Positions 21,354-32,617 of a stretch of DNA of 64,000 bases are shown one piece after another (position 1 is the first letter of the stretch; the number at the start of each line of letters is the position of its first letter). The DNA is taken from contig JAHRHY010000029.1 of assembly GCA_019671135.1 (NCBI GenBank), positions 124,001 to 188,000 of the forward strand, read 5' to 3'. A model generated the notes under the pieces. The model ran no database searches. It saw only the letters and a list, made by a program, of their open reading frames with translations, and was not told where the DNA came from. Position numbers and translations under genes: made by a program. Origin of the DNA: Linnemannia hyalina (Eukaryota; Mortierellomycota; Mortierellomycetes; Mortierellales; Mortierellaceae).

Positions 21354-22417
21354 AGTAGTGGGAGGTGAAAGGATAAAAAGAAGGGCGGGGAGGAAAGGGT
21401 CACGCCGTGACCTATTTGTCGAGGTTAGTTCCCATCCCCAGACAAGATTTTCATGTCCGACGTACATCGAAATACGATGGCTAGTGTTGTGGCTGTTGTG
21501 GCTGTTGTGGCTATTGTGGCTGAACAAACTTTATTTGTGCGGAGAGTGAGGGAGCATTCACATTGCGCTAAGTATATAGTTTGCTGATAGGCGGGACGTT
21601 TCTTTGTTTGAGTCGTCAACGACGGAAGGAGCAGTGCTTTCAGGTCGCTTGTGGCTAGTCTTGCATAGAGTTCTTTTTCTTGACTGACGATTGGCTGAAC
21701 TTGCTTGTTTTTAATGTCTTGCAGCAAGTTGTGCCGCTTTACTTGAGCGAATAAAGGAGTTGCCATTTTGTGAGGGTGAGGTGTCATTGCTGGCCTTTTT
21801 GTATTGGTGATTGAGCAAGTGAAGCAGGAATATGCATTGCATAATTTAAAAGTCTCAAGTATAAAACGATGCGGCAAGAGGCCGAAAGGTTATTAATCAC
21901 AAGCAATTCGACAAAAGTCCAACATGCAACCATCGACCGTCTTCGACCAAGCCGCCAACAAAACGACGTTAAAACTTGATTGGATGATCTTTACTGGTAT
22001 TGAAAATTGCATGTAATTTGATGACAGCGCCCCGGTGCTCAACTGTGTACTGAACGAAGGCAATCTTCCGATCCTATTGATGAATCACCCGTCTAGACAT
22101 TCAAGCATCTCTCTTAAGCCATTGTCTCCTGGTAACAGCACTTTAGCCAAGGGGTCCTTGGAGCTTGCAGTCGTTGGAGGTGCAATGCAAGCAGTCTTCT
22201 ATCCAATTGAGATTACTGAAATGTAATGCGATATACTGTCGGTGTACACCCATCACAACGTTGGAGAGCAGTATAACTCCGGACTTTTCTCTGAGCAAGC
22301 TTTGGTGGATGTTAGGAGGCAGCACATTAGGTTTCCTGACTTGTAAAATAGCCACAAAGTCAAACAGCCGCAACTAGCCACAGCATCCATTGACAGCTAC
22401 AAAAATAGCCATAATTT
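21354..22417. other. Intergenic with short GGCTGTTGT repeat
   Basis: A short (TGGCTGTTG)n tract of about four units lies at 21486-21525 in the secreted-protein leader. The rest holds several short open frames without recognisable content and no RNA gene I could identify. Confidence 0.45.
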
Positions 22418-22514
22418 GGGTTACGAAGACGACGAAGGAAGTCTTACGTCCATTATCCGAGCAGACGAGCCATGTCTGTGTAATCAATCTTCATTGGTTG
22501 CACTCGAGAAACTA

Positions 22515-22680
22515 TTGCGCCTTGCAACCAAAATAATTAATTCGGACAGCTAAACCTTGATTAAGTTGCTGCTCACAACTAAAATTTTGTTCCGCGCCTG
22601 TGTACAGTACACTCCGCTCTCCACTGGACTTTGTTGGATTAGTTTTAATTTTTTTGCCTCATTTTGCTAGAAAGGCACAA
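22515..22680. mobile_element. 166-bp MITE (family 2) inside DIRS A terminal region
   Basis: Starts TTGCGCCTTGCAACC and ends GAAAGGCACAA, imperfect terminal inverted repeats, with TA at 22513-22514 and 22681-22682. Two more copies of the same family are nested in the LINE at 61948-62276. It is non-coding and sits between the two arms of the DIRS A inverted repeat. Confidence 0.85.
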
Positions 22681-22921
22681 TAAACTAAGGAAAAATAAAA
22701 ATAAAAATGAGTCTGCTCGATCTCTGGACACCATCTTTCTGACCGAGCACGAAAGAAAAGAGAAAAAGAAAAAACTAAACTAAACGAAAGGGAGGGTTGG
22801 GAGGGCACAGACATGGCTCGTCTGCTCGGATAATGGACGTAAGACTTCCTTCGTCGTCTTCGTAACCCACTATCCAGCTAGGGCAGACGAGCCATGTCTG
22901 TGGCTCCAGAGATTGATCTAC

Positions 22922-24130
22922 CTAAAAGGCTAAAACTATGTCTGTAAAGTTCGACCTAGTCTTGCTTGATAAGCGGTAGAAGTTGTCGAACATCCGGCGG
23001 GAAGACCAGTTGCCTTGGGCTACAATGTCGTCGACACTGACTCCGTTCTTGGCGGCGTGGGTGGAACCTGCGGCGCGGGCTTTTGGTAAGCGATGACCTG
23101 GTGGGACGTTTACGCGGGACATGATGGCGGCGATGTGCTTGCTAATCCTTTGGGCTCCAACGTGATGCCCAGGTGACTTGATCTGGCGAATGAGCGGGTT
23201 GTACCGGAGAGAAGACATGGTAGGATGGGGAACTGAGATCTTGTTATGGGCTAGGCGACGAACGTAGTCCTTGAAAGTCTGGACTGGGCATAGCTGTCTG
23301 TCCAAGGAGTGCGCTCGTAAGATGACAGACTTGGTCTTGTGGATGCCGGCCGATGTTTCCTTTGGTTTGACAATGTGGAGAGAAATAAATTCATCATCCA
23401 TGCGACAGTTGTCCAAGTCGATTCGCTCGATGTCACTTGGGGGAAGGAAGGCGCACATTCCAAGAAGCCAACAAAGTTTCTGGGTGAGCTCCTCTGGTGA
23501 CATGTCCTCGTTACTGGCGAATGAGCGGAGATACGTAATAATGGGCGAAAGGTCCAGATCAACCTCGGTAGAAGCGTCGGGTTCGTTGGCGCGAAGGATC
23601 TTGAAGAACTGGCTAAACGTATCGTTGCTCTCGAAAGGAGTCTTATCGTCGAAGAGGGCCAGGATCTGTGCACGGTAAGCTGCAATGGTGGAGGAACGCC
23701 AGCGTTTTGTTGAATGGCCCCATGCGAGGAAATTGAGAACGTTGGAGGGATTGGCGATGTAAGGATCCAGCTCGCTGTCGTGGCACCACTTGCGGTACAT
23801 CTCTTGAATGTAGTTGTAACGTGATTGTTTGCGTAGCTCTGTCTCCGAACGAGTCATGATGTCGATAACTGCCGTGTCGTATCCTTCAGCTGCTAGTCGG
23901 CGCCGCTTAAGCTCCAAGCCGTTAGCGACCAGGTCGGGTTCTTCGATAGGAGACCGAACTCTTTTCCCTTTGGATCTAGGACTGCTGAGCGTGGAAGGTG
24001 GATTGGAGGAGCCGTTGCTATGGACCGGATGGTGGGTGCCCAGATTGCTCCTGACCAGTTGGGTACTATGATGGTGGCTTGGACCTTCTCCTGTTCCATC
24101 TTCTGGAGTACTCTGGGGATCAAGTTCCAT
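22922..24130 (-). CDS. DIRS A tyrosine recombinase
   Basis: 402 aa from the Met at 24130 (MELDPQST). The C-terminal half has the YR fold landmarks: CWLLGMCAFLPPSDIERI, LPKARAAGSTHAA and IVAQGNWSSRRMFDNFYRLSS with the nucleophilic Tyr. The first catalytic Arg expected in the RPSD-type motif reads LPPSD, so an essential residue seems to be replaced by Pro, whereas element C keeps MRP. The frame is otherwise undamaged. It overlaps the RT-RNase H frame by 238 bp. The enzyme would integrate a circular cDNA. Confidence 0.8.
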   Translation of the reverse strand: MELDPQSTPEDGTGEGPSHHHSTQLVRSNLGTHHPVHSNGSSNPPSTLSSPRSKGKRVRSPIEEPDLVANGLELKRRRLAAEGYDTAVIDIMTRSETELRKQSRYNYIQEMYRKWCHDSELDPYIANPSNVLNFLAWGHSTKRWRSSTIAAYRAQILALFDDKTPFESNDTFSQFFKILRANEPDASTEVDLDLSPIITYLRSFASNEDMSPEELTQKLCWLLGMCAFLPPSDIERIDLDNCRMDDEFISLHIVKPKETSAGIHKTKSVILRAHSLDRQLCPVQTFKDYVRRLAHNKISVPHPTMSSLRYNPLIRQIKSPGHHVGAQRISKHIAAIMSRVNVPPGHRLPKARAAGSTHAAKNGVSVDDIVAQGNWSSRRMFDNFYRLSSKTRSNFTDIVLAF

Positions 24131-25675
24131 GGCGGACAGATGTATGGGCGGCCTAGGTGTGTCCAGGGTTGAAGGAGAGCGTCTTGGGCTTCGGCCTGTG
24201 GATCGTGTTACCATGACATGTATCGCGGTAGTTTGGTGTTTGTGCTGGAGGCGAATAGGTCTACGCTGTGTGGACCCCAGTTGTCGTTGATCGCATTGAA
24301 TGTCTCTTGACTGATACTCCATTCCATTTGCTCCTGAAGCTGTCGACTCGGGGGATCTGCTGGATTCAGTCCCGATGGAATGTAGGCTGTTGTAAGTGTC
24401 GTTCCTGTCGCTAAGCAATGTGTCCACATCTGGTTGGCTAGCTCCATCAACTCAGGTGACCGTGTTCCTCCAAACTTGTTCACGTACGCTAGTGTTGTCG
24501 TATTGTCGCAATATATGAGAAGTCGTTTCCCTTGAAACCTCGGTTGAGTCACCACCTTCCAGACGACCAAGAGTTCCTTGTAGTTGATGTGTTTCGATAG
24601 AAGAGGTTCTGTCCAGGCTCCGTTCTTGGCGTATCGATCGCTGACTATACCCCAACCGGTGTCCGATGCGTTGGTGAAAACTTCCTCCTCTGGTGGTTGT
24701 CGTATCCAGCTCTGACCGTTCCATGACTTCAGTCCGTCTATCCACCATGTCAGGTCCTCCTTCGCTTGGTCCGTCAAGGAAACGGATGCCGTCCATGAAT
24801 TGTATTGGCGAAGCGATTCGTTCTTCAACTGGACAAGGTGCTGTGTTCGTAGCCTTTCTGGAAGAACTGCTGCTGTCATTGCTAGTGCCTTCCCGATGAA
24901 TGACGAGAGAGCTCGAACCGTTAGGATGCCCTTGCGAAGTATCTTTGTCGCTTCCCGTCGGATATCCCTGACCTTTTCCTTCGGTACTGACAGTGTCATT
25001 GACTTGGTGTTGATGGTGAATCCTAGGTGTGTGATCGTCTGGGTCGGCGTCAGTTGTGACTTGGATGGCTTGATCAGGAAACCGAGGCTGCTCAACTTGT
25101 CCACTACTGCCTGAGTTTCTTTCTTTGCCTGCTGGAATGACTTGGCCATGATCAGTAGGTCGTCCAGGTAGGCCGATATCCGTATCCCTCGTCGGCGCGC
25201 CCATCGCAGAACTGGTTTCAGGATCTTGGTGAATACGAAGGGAGCTAAGGAGAGACCAAATGGTAGAACGCGGAACTGATACTGTTTCCCTTCCAATGGG
25301 ACTGTAGGTATTTGCGTGAAGAGGAGTGGATCAGGATGTGGAGAGAGGCGTCTTGTAGGTCGATGCTCGTCATATAGTCGCCTTTGTTGATCAGGTTGCT
25401 GACAACTTTCACCGTCTCCAATTTGAAGTGTTGGTGCGGTACGAACTGATTGAGAGGGCGAAGGTTGAGGCATGGACGAAGGTCGCCGGTTCGTTTTGGT
25501 ACTGTAAAGAGTCGGCTGGTGAACCCATCCTCTGTAGCCTCCTCGATGGCGCGTTTTTCCAATAGGTCGAGGATCTCTCTCTCGATCGTTTCCGTTTCCT
25601 TTGTTGATCGTGGTTGGTGTTTGCTGGGATGGGGACTGCATGGAGGTAGAGTGTCGAATGGGATTTTGAATCCAT
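23893..25675 (-). pseudogene. DIRS A reverse transcriptase-RNase H
   Basis: RT motifs: RTGDLRPCLNLRPLNQF, YMTSIDLQDASLHI, FRVLPFGLSLAPFVFTK, ISAYLDDLLIMAKS (YLDD box) and THLGFTINT. RNase H: VFTNASDTGWGIV and LLIYCDNTTTLAYVNKFGG. A frameshift near 25320 separates the finger region from the palm, and a TAA at 24208 interrupts the C-terminal extension that continues as ICPPWNLIPRVLQKMEQEKV, matching elements B and C. Defective as it stands. Confidence 0.85.
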
Positions 25676-25750
25676 GCTCGATAGTTTGGCGAACCCAGTT
25701 TTCGTCTGTCAGACGTCGCCAAGCCTCCTGGAAGAGTTGTAGTCGACCTC

Positions 25751-26422
25751 CTACTGCCGGCCTCCGCGTCCTCGGCCCCGTCCCCTCGTGGTCGAGGACT
25801 GTTGAAAATGATTGCCATTGTTGCCAGAGTTGTTATTGTTGTTGCTACTGGTGGAGGTGTCGGAGTTTGAACCACGTGATCCATTGTTACTATTGTCCTT
25901 GTTTCCAGAATTTTTGAGAGAATTGTCGAAATTGTTGTTGTAGTTCTGTTGCCCAGTGCGATTGCCCATGTTGTTGAATCCTCCGCGGTCACGGCCACAT
26001 CCGATTTGGCTTGAAGCTTTTCGAAGGGAGTGGGTGAACTTCTCCTGGTCAATAAATTGTTGAAGGGTGATGAGCGGCGTTTTGTCGTTGGGGTCAGCAG
26101 GAGGAATGATTTTCTTGTGTCGATACAGAGCATCCTTGCGCAAGTGAGTGATTTCGGTGGCGATAAAAGCAAGATTGTACCGAAGGATGTCGAATGTCTC
26201 GATGATGTTGATAAGAACAGGGTCCTCAATGTCCATGGGGTTGGATGCGAGGATTGCGTGTACTGTTGCGTCGATTGGTCGAGTGAGGTGGGCGAGACGT
26301 GCTTGAATTGTTGCCATGTCCTGGTCACGCTTGAAGACGTTTTTGTGTAAGTTAACATCCTTGGAACTGGTGAGAGGGGGAGCTGCTTGAAACTGGTAAG
26401 CCCATCTCCCTGCTTCATGCAT
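25751..26422 (-). CDS. DIRS A gag-like ORF (partial)
   Basis: About 220 codons. The first part (ATIQARLAHLTRPIDATVHA) resembles the gag region of element B (ATIQGYLAHTTRFYDTLAHE). The end is low complexity (Asn/Gly-rich, then an Arg/Gly-rich tail). Its beginning is cut at the element's truncated 5' end. Confidence 0.6.
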   Translation of the reverse strand: MHEAGRWAYQFQAAPPLTSSKDVNLHKNVFKRDQDMATIQARLAHLTRPIDATVHAILASNPMDIEDPVLINIIETFDILRYNLAFIATEITHLRKDALYRHKKIIPPADPNDKTPLITLQQFIDQEKFTHSLRKASSQIGCGRDRGGFNNMGNRTGQQNYNNNFDNSLKNSGNKDNSNNGSRGSNSDTSTSSNNNNNSGNNGNHFQQSSTTRGRGRGRGGRQ

Positions 26423-26978
26423 TCCTCATATCCGTCTTATCTCCCCTCGTCATAACTGTCCCATATCCTCCTTACCATGCCTCCCCATGCCCTCCTCATG
26501 TCCCCTCCCTGTCCCCCTCTCGATGCCCCCTCTCCATATCCTCTCTCCATATCCTCTCTCCATATCCCTCCCTGTCCCCTCTTAATGCCTCTTTGTCATC
26601 TCTTCTCATCACTTCTCACCATATCCCCACTCCATATCTCCCCTCTATCTCCCTTTTCCATATCCCCTCCCATGTCCCCTCCTCATCCCCTCCTCATCTC
26701 TCCCTCCCATGTCCCTCTTCATGCCCTCCATGCAAATGCTGCCTCTATATTCCTTCTCCATCTCTCCTCCCCATCTCCTCTGCCCATCCCTTTCCTCTCT
26801 ATCTCCAGAAACCACTGCAGTGCTTTGTCTCTAATCTGATCCAAAAATAGGCTCATAGACATTCCGATATAAATTCGCCGCACTTAACTAGTAATCGCTT
26901 TCAGCCACAATCAGCACAATATGTATACTCAATATAGATTAGCCACATCTAGGATGAACTTCTTTCAGCCACATGGTA
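26423..26978. repeat. Pyrimidine-rich degenerate repeat tract
   Basis: From about 26440 to 26810 the top strand is built of CCATATC, CCCCTC and CATGTCC words in a degenerate array. Apparent frames are translations of this tract. 26830-26976 is unique A/T-richer sequence up to the TA at which the Tc1-like element is inserted. Confidence 0.7.
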
Positions 26979-29530
26979 TTGCCCGACCACCCATAGTTAG
27001 AATGTGAGAATACGTACGTGAAATTGTGACTGCAATAAACTTTAATTTTGGTCAGTGAATACCATCGTCCAGCTCATTCATATCTATCATATCCTCCTCC
27101 TCCTCCTCCTCGCCTTCATCCTCGTCCTCCGTCTCAGTCTCCGTTTCTGTCTCTATCAAAAGTGGCGAACCTGGAGGCTCATTGAGTTGAATGCGATCCT
27201 CCTTTATATACCTCGCTTCATTGCGCATAGTCCTCTTGACCAGCTTAGGCCAAGCCGGTTCGGCCTTTTCTAACCCTTCAATCACAAGTGCTTTGACTTT
27301 GGCGAAGTCAGATCCATCATTCTCGTAAGCTACATGGCCTTTTGTAATTCCCCACGCTTCCTCGATGGGATTGAGGTCAGGATGGTAAGGAGGGAGCCAT
27401 AGGACATGATAACCGAATCTAATCAAAAGAGGGCATGTTAAAAAGTGTAGTTGGATAGGAGAAAAATGAGGCCAAACAGAAATAAAAAAAACGCGAAAAA
27501 TACCTGTGAGTGATCGCCTCAACAGCTAGCGGAACTTGGTATTCAACCTGTCTGGCCATGCTATAAAGCTCTGGTCTCTTGCACTGGTTGAGTTGGTTTG
27601 CGTCGAGTGTGGGATTGATTTTAATAAGGCAGTCAATGAGTTCGGATTTTTTGAGCGTGGAAAGAGTTTTGCGGTTCTCTTCAGTGTTGGACCCCAGAGC
27701 CTCACGACGATGGTATTTTGCATTATCCATGCAGAAGACCACCTCCCTGTGCCCCTTCTCTACGCAATGACGGCACAGTTCCTCCATATACTCCTCGAAA
27801 ATCCTGGCATTCATGTTCTCATGGTAGTCAGGGGTTTTGCTGCTGCTGTTGGCCTCCCATATTTTCGGCTCACCAATCCACCCTTCTTCGCAACCTGCAT
27901 GAACAATGACATATCTCCTCCCTCGCCCATTATTCTTGCGAAGGACAGTCATACCATCAGAAAACCATGTCTATGAACAAATTGAAATACAGAGCATTAT
28001 TATCATAAGCAGCAAATAAAAAACAAGGAAAAGAAAGTTGTGGATGCAAAAGGTATAATAAACACCTTTCTATTAACATGCTGATGGTTGCAGTAGGATT
28101 CATCCAGCCAGACAAACAGTGCATCTTTGAACCGATCCGAGTATCGTTGCTGCAAATACTGGCGCCTTTGCTGTCGAATGTCAGTCGTTTCCACAAAGTT
28201 CCTTGTCTTGCCTGCGTCCTTGTACTTGTACCCCATGTTACACATCATCTTGCGGATGGTATCTCGTCCCGGAACCTTGAATGGCAACGACCATGTTTCT
28301 CGAACGAACTTATGTAGACGTTTAAGAGTAACAACAGATCCAGAAATGTTTAGTTCTGCCGTCCTCTGCCGAAGATCGGAAGCCATCAATCGCACCGAGC
28401 TAAAGCGAGAGTACATACCCCGTCGACCCTCCAAATTCTTACCATGAACAGCATCCCTCACCGTATTCTGCGAGGTCCCGAAGTACACAGCAGTACGTAG
28501 AAAAGGGTCCAACGTCGACACAACCGATCCTCTGTGTTTCTCCTCTCGACACACATCATAGCAATGGAGAACGGCACGCCTCTCCTCCCCTGTAAGTTTC
28601 GTGCCTCTTCGTCGCTTATGTTGGTCGATGCGAATGAAAGTGCCAGAAACCGGAGAGAGTATCTGCTCCAGCTGTTGCTCCAGTCCCTTGATTCGGCGAG
28701 AGGATTCCTTGAGTGCTCGTTCCAATCCCTCCGCTCTTTGTAGGGCAGCCAACTCAACTTCACTCATAGGCTGAGAAGGGGCATGTGAGGTATGAGACAC
28801 AGTCGAAGAGTATTCATCAGCAGACGCCGAGATAGCGAGCGCCAGCAACAAATCATCATCATCGACTTCCTCCAAAGTTTCCCATTGTAAACGCTCCTCC
28901 TGAGCAATATTCTGAGATGCCCTGTCTTCCCGTTCATCCCGCTGCTGTTGAATTTTTGCTAAAAAGATAAATAAGAAACATAAGACAAGGTTAGAAATAA
29001 ATAAAATCAGTCGGAATCGATGCATGGAGCAGTTAAACTCACCTCGACGCTTCATGCTAATGACTCGGAATGACAATCCCAGAAACAAGCGTAAGTAGCT
29101 GTACTTGAGCGCAGTCTAATAGAACCGGGGTCGCTGAATAACGTCCCGGTGGCAAAAAAGCAAAAAAGTGACAGGAAAGGCCTGAATGGACCGATTAATG
29201 CATTAGCGGAATTCGATGCCGATGACAAGGAGAGGTGGTAGAGCAAAACGGACAAGCTGGCTGAATAGAGGGAGTCTTTCTGAGTACTACTTTACTGGTA
29301 ACGAAGAGAAAGTGTTTGTAGAATCTCAAGAAAAATGGGATCAAAATGGAGGGTGATGCCGATGCAGATGGGGATAACTCGATGGGAAAAAAAGGTATTA
29401 AAAAACGGATTGCGTGGTCCTGTTTGTCTCGTCTGCAGCTATTAGTGAGTGAAAACGCAGGTGGCGTTATATTATTTTATTGGATCATGTTTTTTACGTA
29501 CACACATTCTAACTATGGGTGGTCGGGCAA
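26979..29530 (-). mobile_element. Complete Tc1/IS630-like transposon
   Basis: 2552 bp. Terminal inverted repeats start TTGCCCGACCACCCATAG and match for 28 bp, with further similarity beyond. TA duplications lie at 26977-26978 and 29531-29532. It holds a single spliced transposase gene with all catalytic residues and no visible damage, so it may be a recently active copy. Confidence 0.9.
27052..29055 (-). CDS. Tc1/IS630-like DDE transposase, four exons
   Basis: Exons 29055-29043, 28958-28066, 27970-27504 and 27418-27052 with GT-AG introns and matching phases give 579 aa. The N-terminal part has a coiled-coil-like Glu/Arg region and an HTH-like stretch (GTSQNTVRDAVHG). Catalytic residues are present: ALFVWLDESYC (Asp), VVFCMDNAKYH (Asp) and YHPDLNPIEEAW (Glu). 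The tail is a Glu/Asp-rich run. It would cut and paste the surrounding element into TA sites. The tiny first exon (ATG plus ten bases) is the least certain part; the Met choice follows from splice phase. Confidence 0.88.
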
Positions 29531-29532
29531 TA

Positions 29533-30314
29533 GGTAGTGTCGCTGCATGTCAGCCCTTTTGCTGTATGTGTTAATGCAGTGAGGGTCCGTGCATGGGACC
29601 CGGCCGTTGTTGTTCTTGTCCGAGAGTGACGAGGAAAAGCAGTGAGGTTGGTGCAAAGTCAAGAAGCAAAGTTGACATTTCAGTGGACGACTTGATTTAT
29701 TAGTCGAGCAAAGTGAAACCGAAATTTAGCTTTAACAGAGAACACTGCAACCTGGACAAGGGTTTTCTTATTAGCTCCTGACCTTTCTTGTAGTATCTCC
29801 AAATGATACATACGTAGCTATTTCATTATCAAGGCGCTGCATTGCAGCCAAAACACGCAGGCAACAGTCAGCTAGGATCCCTAGACCGAGTTAGATGAAC
29901 ATACATGTTCAAACTGAGGATGACTCCAATATGATTATTGGACGGAATTCGGAGGACGAGTTTCGTATCTTCATGTACATCCTGTTAATAAGTACAGGTC
30001 GCAGCTCCACCGATATCCCAAGGTCCTTGGCTCCTGCATCCATCTTGGGTCAAAGAAAGTTACTCATGGTTGGTTCATCAACGGAAAGAAAGAGCTGTGG
30101 TCAGACTTCCAGTACACAAGATGCCCTGGGATTGGAGTGGAGGCGTAGGGCGAGGAAATAATTGAGCTATTTCAGCACATTCCAACGAGCGAAGTAAAGA
30201 TCAGTGTCATAGTCGCTGGCTGACATGATCTGTCGCTTCAGGCAACTCCTTGTAACCTACTCATTCCAGCTGGGACAGGATCCACCTTCACGTCTAAATA
30301 AAGGACAAATCCTC
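29533..30314. other. Intergenic, possible Crinkler C-terminal debris
   Basis: Several short frames, none convincing. On the plus strand near 30060-30170 the text GWFINGKKELWSDFQYT reads like a protein remnant but I cannot assign it. The minus strand directly continues the Crinkler gene body in degenerate form. Confidence 0.35.
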
Positions 30315-31102
30315 TTAAGTCTCTGGGGCCTTTCCGAATCCACGACGCCATGCGCTAGGCAACCCTCGAATAGATCCTTTGGTGACTGGAAGTTTCTTCT
30401 CGCCTCTTATAAACGCGCCGAGAAAGTCAGAGATTGGTCCTGGCGCAAAGAACTTGTCTATGATCCGTTTGATGTCAGCATGGAGGTCGCCTAGTTGCAT
30501 AAAAGAAAGAAGGGCAGGGTATGAGACAACTGAATGCTGGAAAAACAAGACGTATACAAAGGGACATGCTATAGTGCATACCAGACAGTGGGTGCTAGGA
30601 CGAGAACCATCCGAGAGAGAGCCAGGGAGGAGAGTCAAGGCTCGAGCAGGAACAGGTGCTTGGACTATGTTGGTGCAAATGGATGAGTGCTTCAGGTTAG
30701 TGCATTGACAAGAGTCGACGATGCAAACAGCAAGTCACAAAAAGCAATAAACGCGTGTGAGCATTACCTTGAGGAGGGCGCTGGACGATGATGTGGATTG
30801 TTTTCTTGGGTGGTTTGTCTGGAAAGACATTGGAAACATCGTCGGTTGGGTCTAGCTCTGTTGATGACTCAACTTCATTCCGGGACAATCGGGTTGTGTT
30901 TGTTGGCTGCAACAACAGGGATTGAGACACGCCGGAGGGTAAGCTGGTCTGCATCGACATCACTGAAGTTATTGGTCTTCTCGGCCTTGATGAGTTTCTT
31001 GAGGTCATCAACAGTGTCCGTTGAGGCAATCTTGACAGAAAACGCGTTGGACGTACCCTCTCCATCAACAAGACAGAAAAGGTTCAAGAGGCTGCTGGCC
31101 AT
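30315..31102 (-). pseudogene. Crinkler (CRN)-type effector gene, decayed
   Basis: From ATG 31102: LNLFCLVDGEGTSNAFSVKI and DTVDDLKKLIKAEKTN form the ubiquitin-like CRN N-terminal domain, ending (after a frameshift near 30900) in KKTIHIIVQRPPQ. A GTAATG donor follows. Two further exons can be read, the last with GDLHADIKRIIDKFFAPGP and IRGLPSAWRRGFGKAPET before a TAA. This order matches fungal CRN genes that continue into a variable C-terminal domain, which is not recognisable here. CRN proteins of this kind are modular effector-like proteins; this copy is broken by the frameshift and the early stop. Confidence 0.7.
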
Positions 31103-32617
31103 GGTGTTGTGAAGCATCAGAGGAAAGAAAGTAGAGGGAAGAGAGCGAGGTGTAAAGAGAGTGAGGGTTGTAGAGAAAGCGAAGGATGAAAGAAAAGAAA
31201 AAGAGAAAAGATGCTAGGCGAGGGTTTAAAAGGAAAAGAAAGAAGAGGGCGTGGGAGTGGTGGCAAACGATGAGGGTGTGAAAATGGTGGCAAAAAAAGG
31301 GGGTGAAGAGAAACAAACAAAAAAAAAAAGGTGGCAAACAAAGGGGAAAGACGATAAAAAAGACGTGGGCGAGGTAGCACAGTAAAGAGATGTGGGAAGA
31401 GTGGGCGTGAGAGTGACAGAGAGAAGAATGGATTACTGGCGAAAGCGATGAGAAGGGACGGGTGATGACGAAGGTGTGGGTAAAGATAAGGTGCTGCCTG
31501 GAAAAGGCGTTAGAGCGGCGGCAGAAAAGATGGCAAAAAAGGTGGTGGCACAAGTCAGAGACGATAAAAAAAGCCTGGAGTTGTTAAGGACGATGAAGGT
31601 GTGGGAATGGTGAAAAAGAGCGTGGGAGCGGTGGCAAAATAATCTGTTATTTCCTATACGTCAATGAAATAAATTATGGTGACGTCACCTACTCGCGTTT
31701 TTTGCGCTGCTTCCTTTCATCCTTCCACCACTCCCACGCCCTTTCATCTCTTCCACAGCAACCTCATCCTCACTCCCACGCCTGTTTCATCACTACATCT
31801 ATCTATACCCCACCCTCTTTTCTTCACCCGCCACATTCATCGTCGTCCTTCTCTTTCCCTTTCTTATCTTTACTCTCTCCATCACCCTTCTCTCTTTGTT
31901 ATCGCGTCATCTTTCCCTCTTCCTTCTCTCTCACGTCTTTCATTGCTGCCAAAATTCGTATGTTTACAAAGGTAATGTTTTCTACCTTGTCACACTTCCG
32001 AAGGAGAGAGCATGATGTCGTCGGCAGGCCCAATTGTGCACATATGCTTGATTGCGGACTCTGTTAACTGATCAGGCTATCGGGTGGCACCTCTCATTGC
32101 GAATTGGTGCATTATCAGTGTCTAGCACTCGTTTGCGTTGTGAGAGTGGCTAGTAACGTGTGATGCCTGGTTGATCGGCTTCATCTTTAAGCGTTGTGTA
32201 TGGATACCACAAGTCCACTCTTGACGTTGCGCCTGAAGCGCTGCTTTTTTATTCATTGGATATTGCCGGCAGGCCAACTTGTGCTAGAGTCCATTGCTAG
32301 TATCTAGCTATGGACAACCTGGGCATGATTGGGAATTCTGTAAATTATTCATGCTATCGGATGACATTGTTACATCGCGGACTGGTATTTCATCAGCGTC
32401 TACCACTTATTGTGCTGGGAGAGTGGACATTGACGTGTGATGCTTGATTGAGCGGCCACACCGTCGCGTATTGCTTATGGATGTCATATGTCTATTGGCA
32501 ATGCTTGTTTTTAGAACTATGGGTGTGAGTAAATTGGATATGGCGGATCCAAGCACGAAATGTCTATTTTCAGACCTTTATATTTGATTAAACCGCACGA
32601 CTTTACCAAGCTAGAAG
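31103..32617. repeat. Gene-poor spacer: pyrimidine/purine tracts and a degenerate duplication
   Basis: 31103-31670 is GA-rich on the top strand and 31690-31960 is CT-rich, giving a roughly mirror-symmetrical spacer that could be a divergent promoter between the Crinkler gene and the gene at 32618. Parts (ccacagcaac ctcatcctca) resemble the tandem repeat upstream of the 8.5-kb glycosyltransferase. Within 32010-32460 a block of about 190 bp is present twice in tandem in diverged form (32015-32180 and 32265-32460), both with gctatcgg and cgtgtgatgc words. No coding region was supported. Confidence 0.55.

Larger units (their letters stand above)
22418..26422 (-). mobile_element. DIRS-type retrotransposon A (5' truncated)
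   Basis: Reading on the minus strand: gag-like (26422-25751), RT-RNase H (about 25675-23893), tyrosine recombinase (24130-22922), then a terminal region with a 63-bp inverted pair (22418-22480 and 22806-22868) and a third short copy near 22884. This order and the inverted terminal/internal complementary repeats define DIRS rather than LTR elements. The right (5') end lacks the matching terminal repeat, so the copy is 5' truncated where the CT-rich tract begins. Confidence 0.85.

Noticed and set aside
26477..26850. Pro/Ser-rich plus-strand frames
   Set aside because: Encoded by the CCATATC/CCCCTC degenerate tract; no codon bias or domain.
29895..30161. Plus-strand frame starting MNIHVQTEDD
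   Set aside because: No domain, poor codon content, and it overlaps the minus-strand Crinkler downstream region; left as unassigned spacer.
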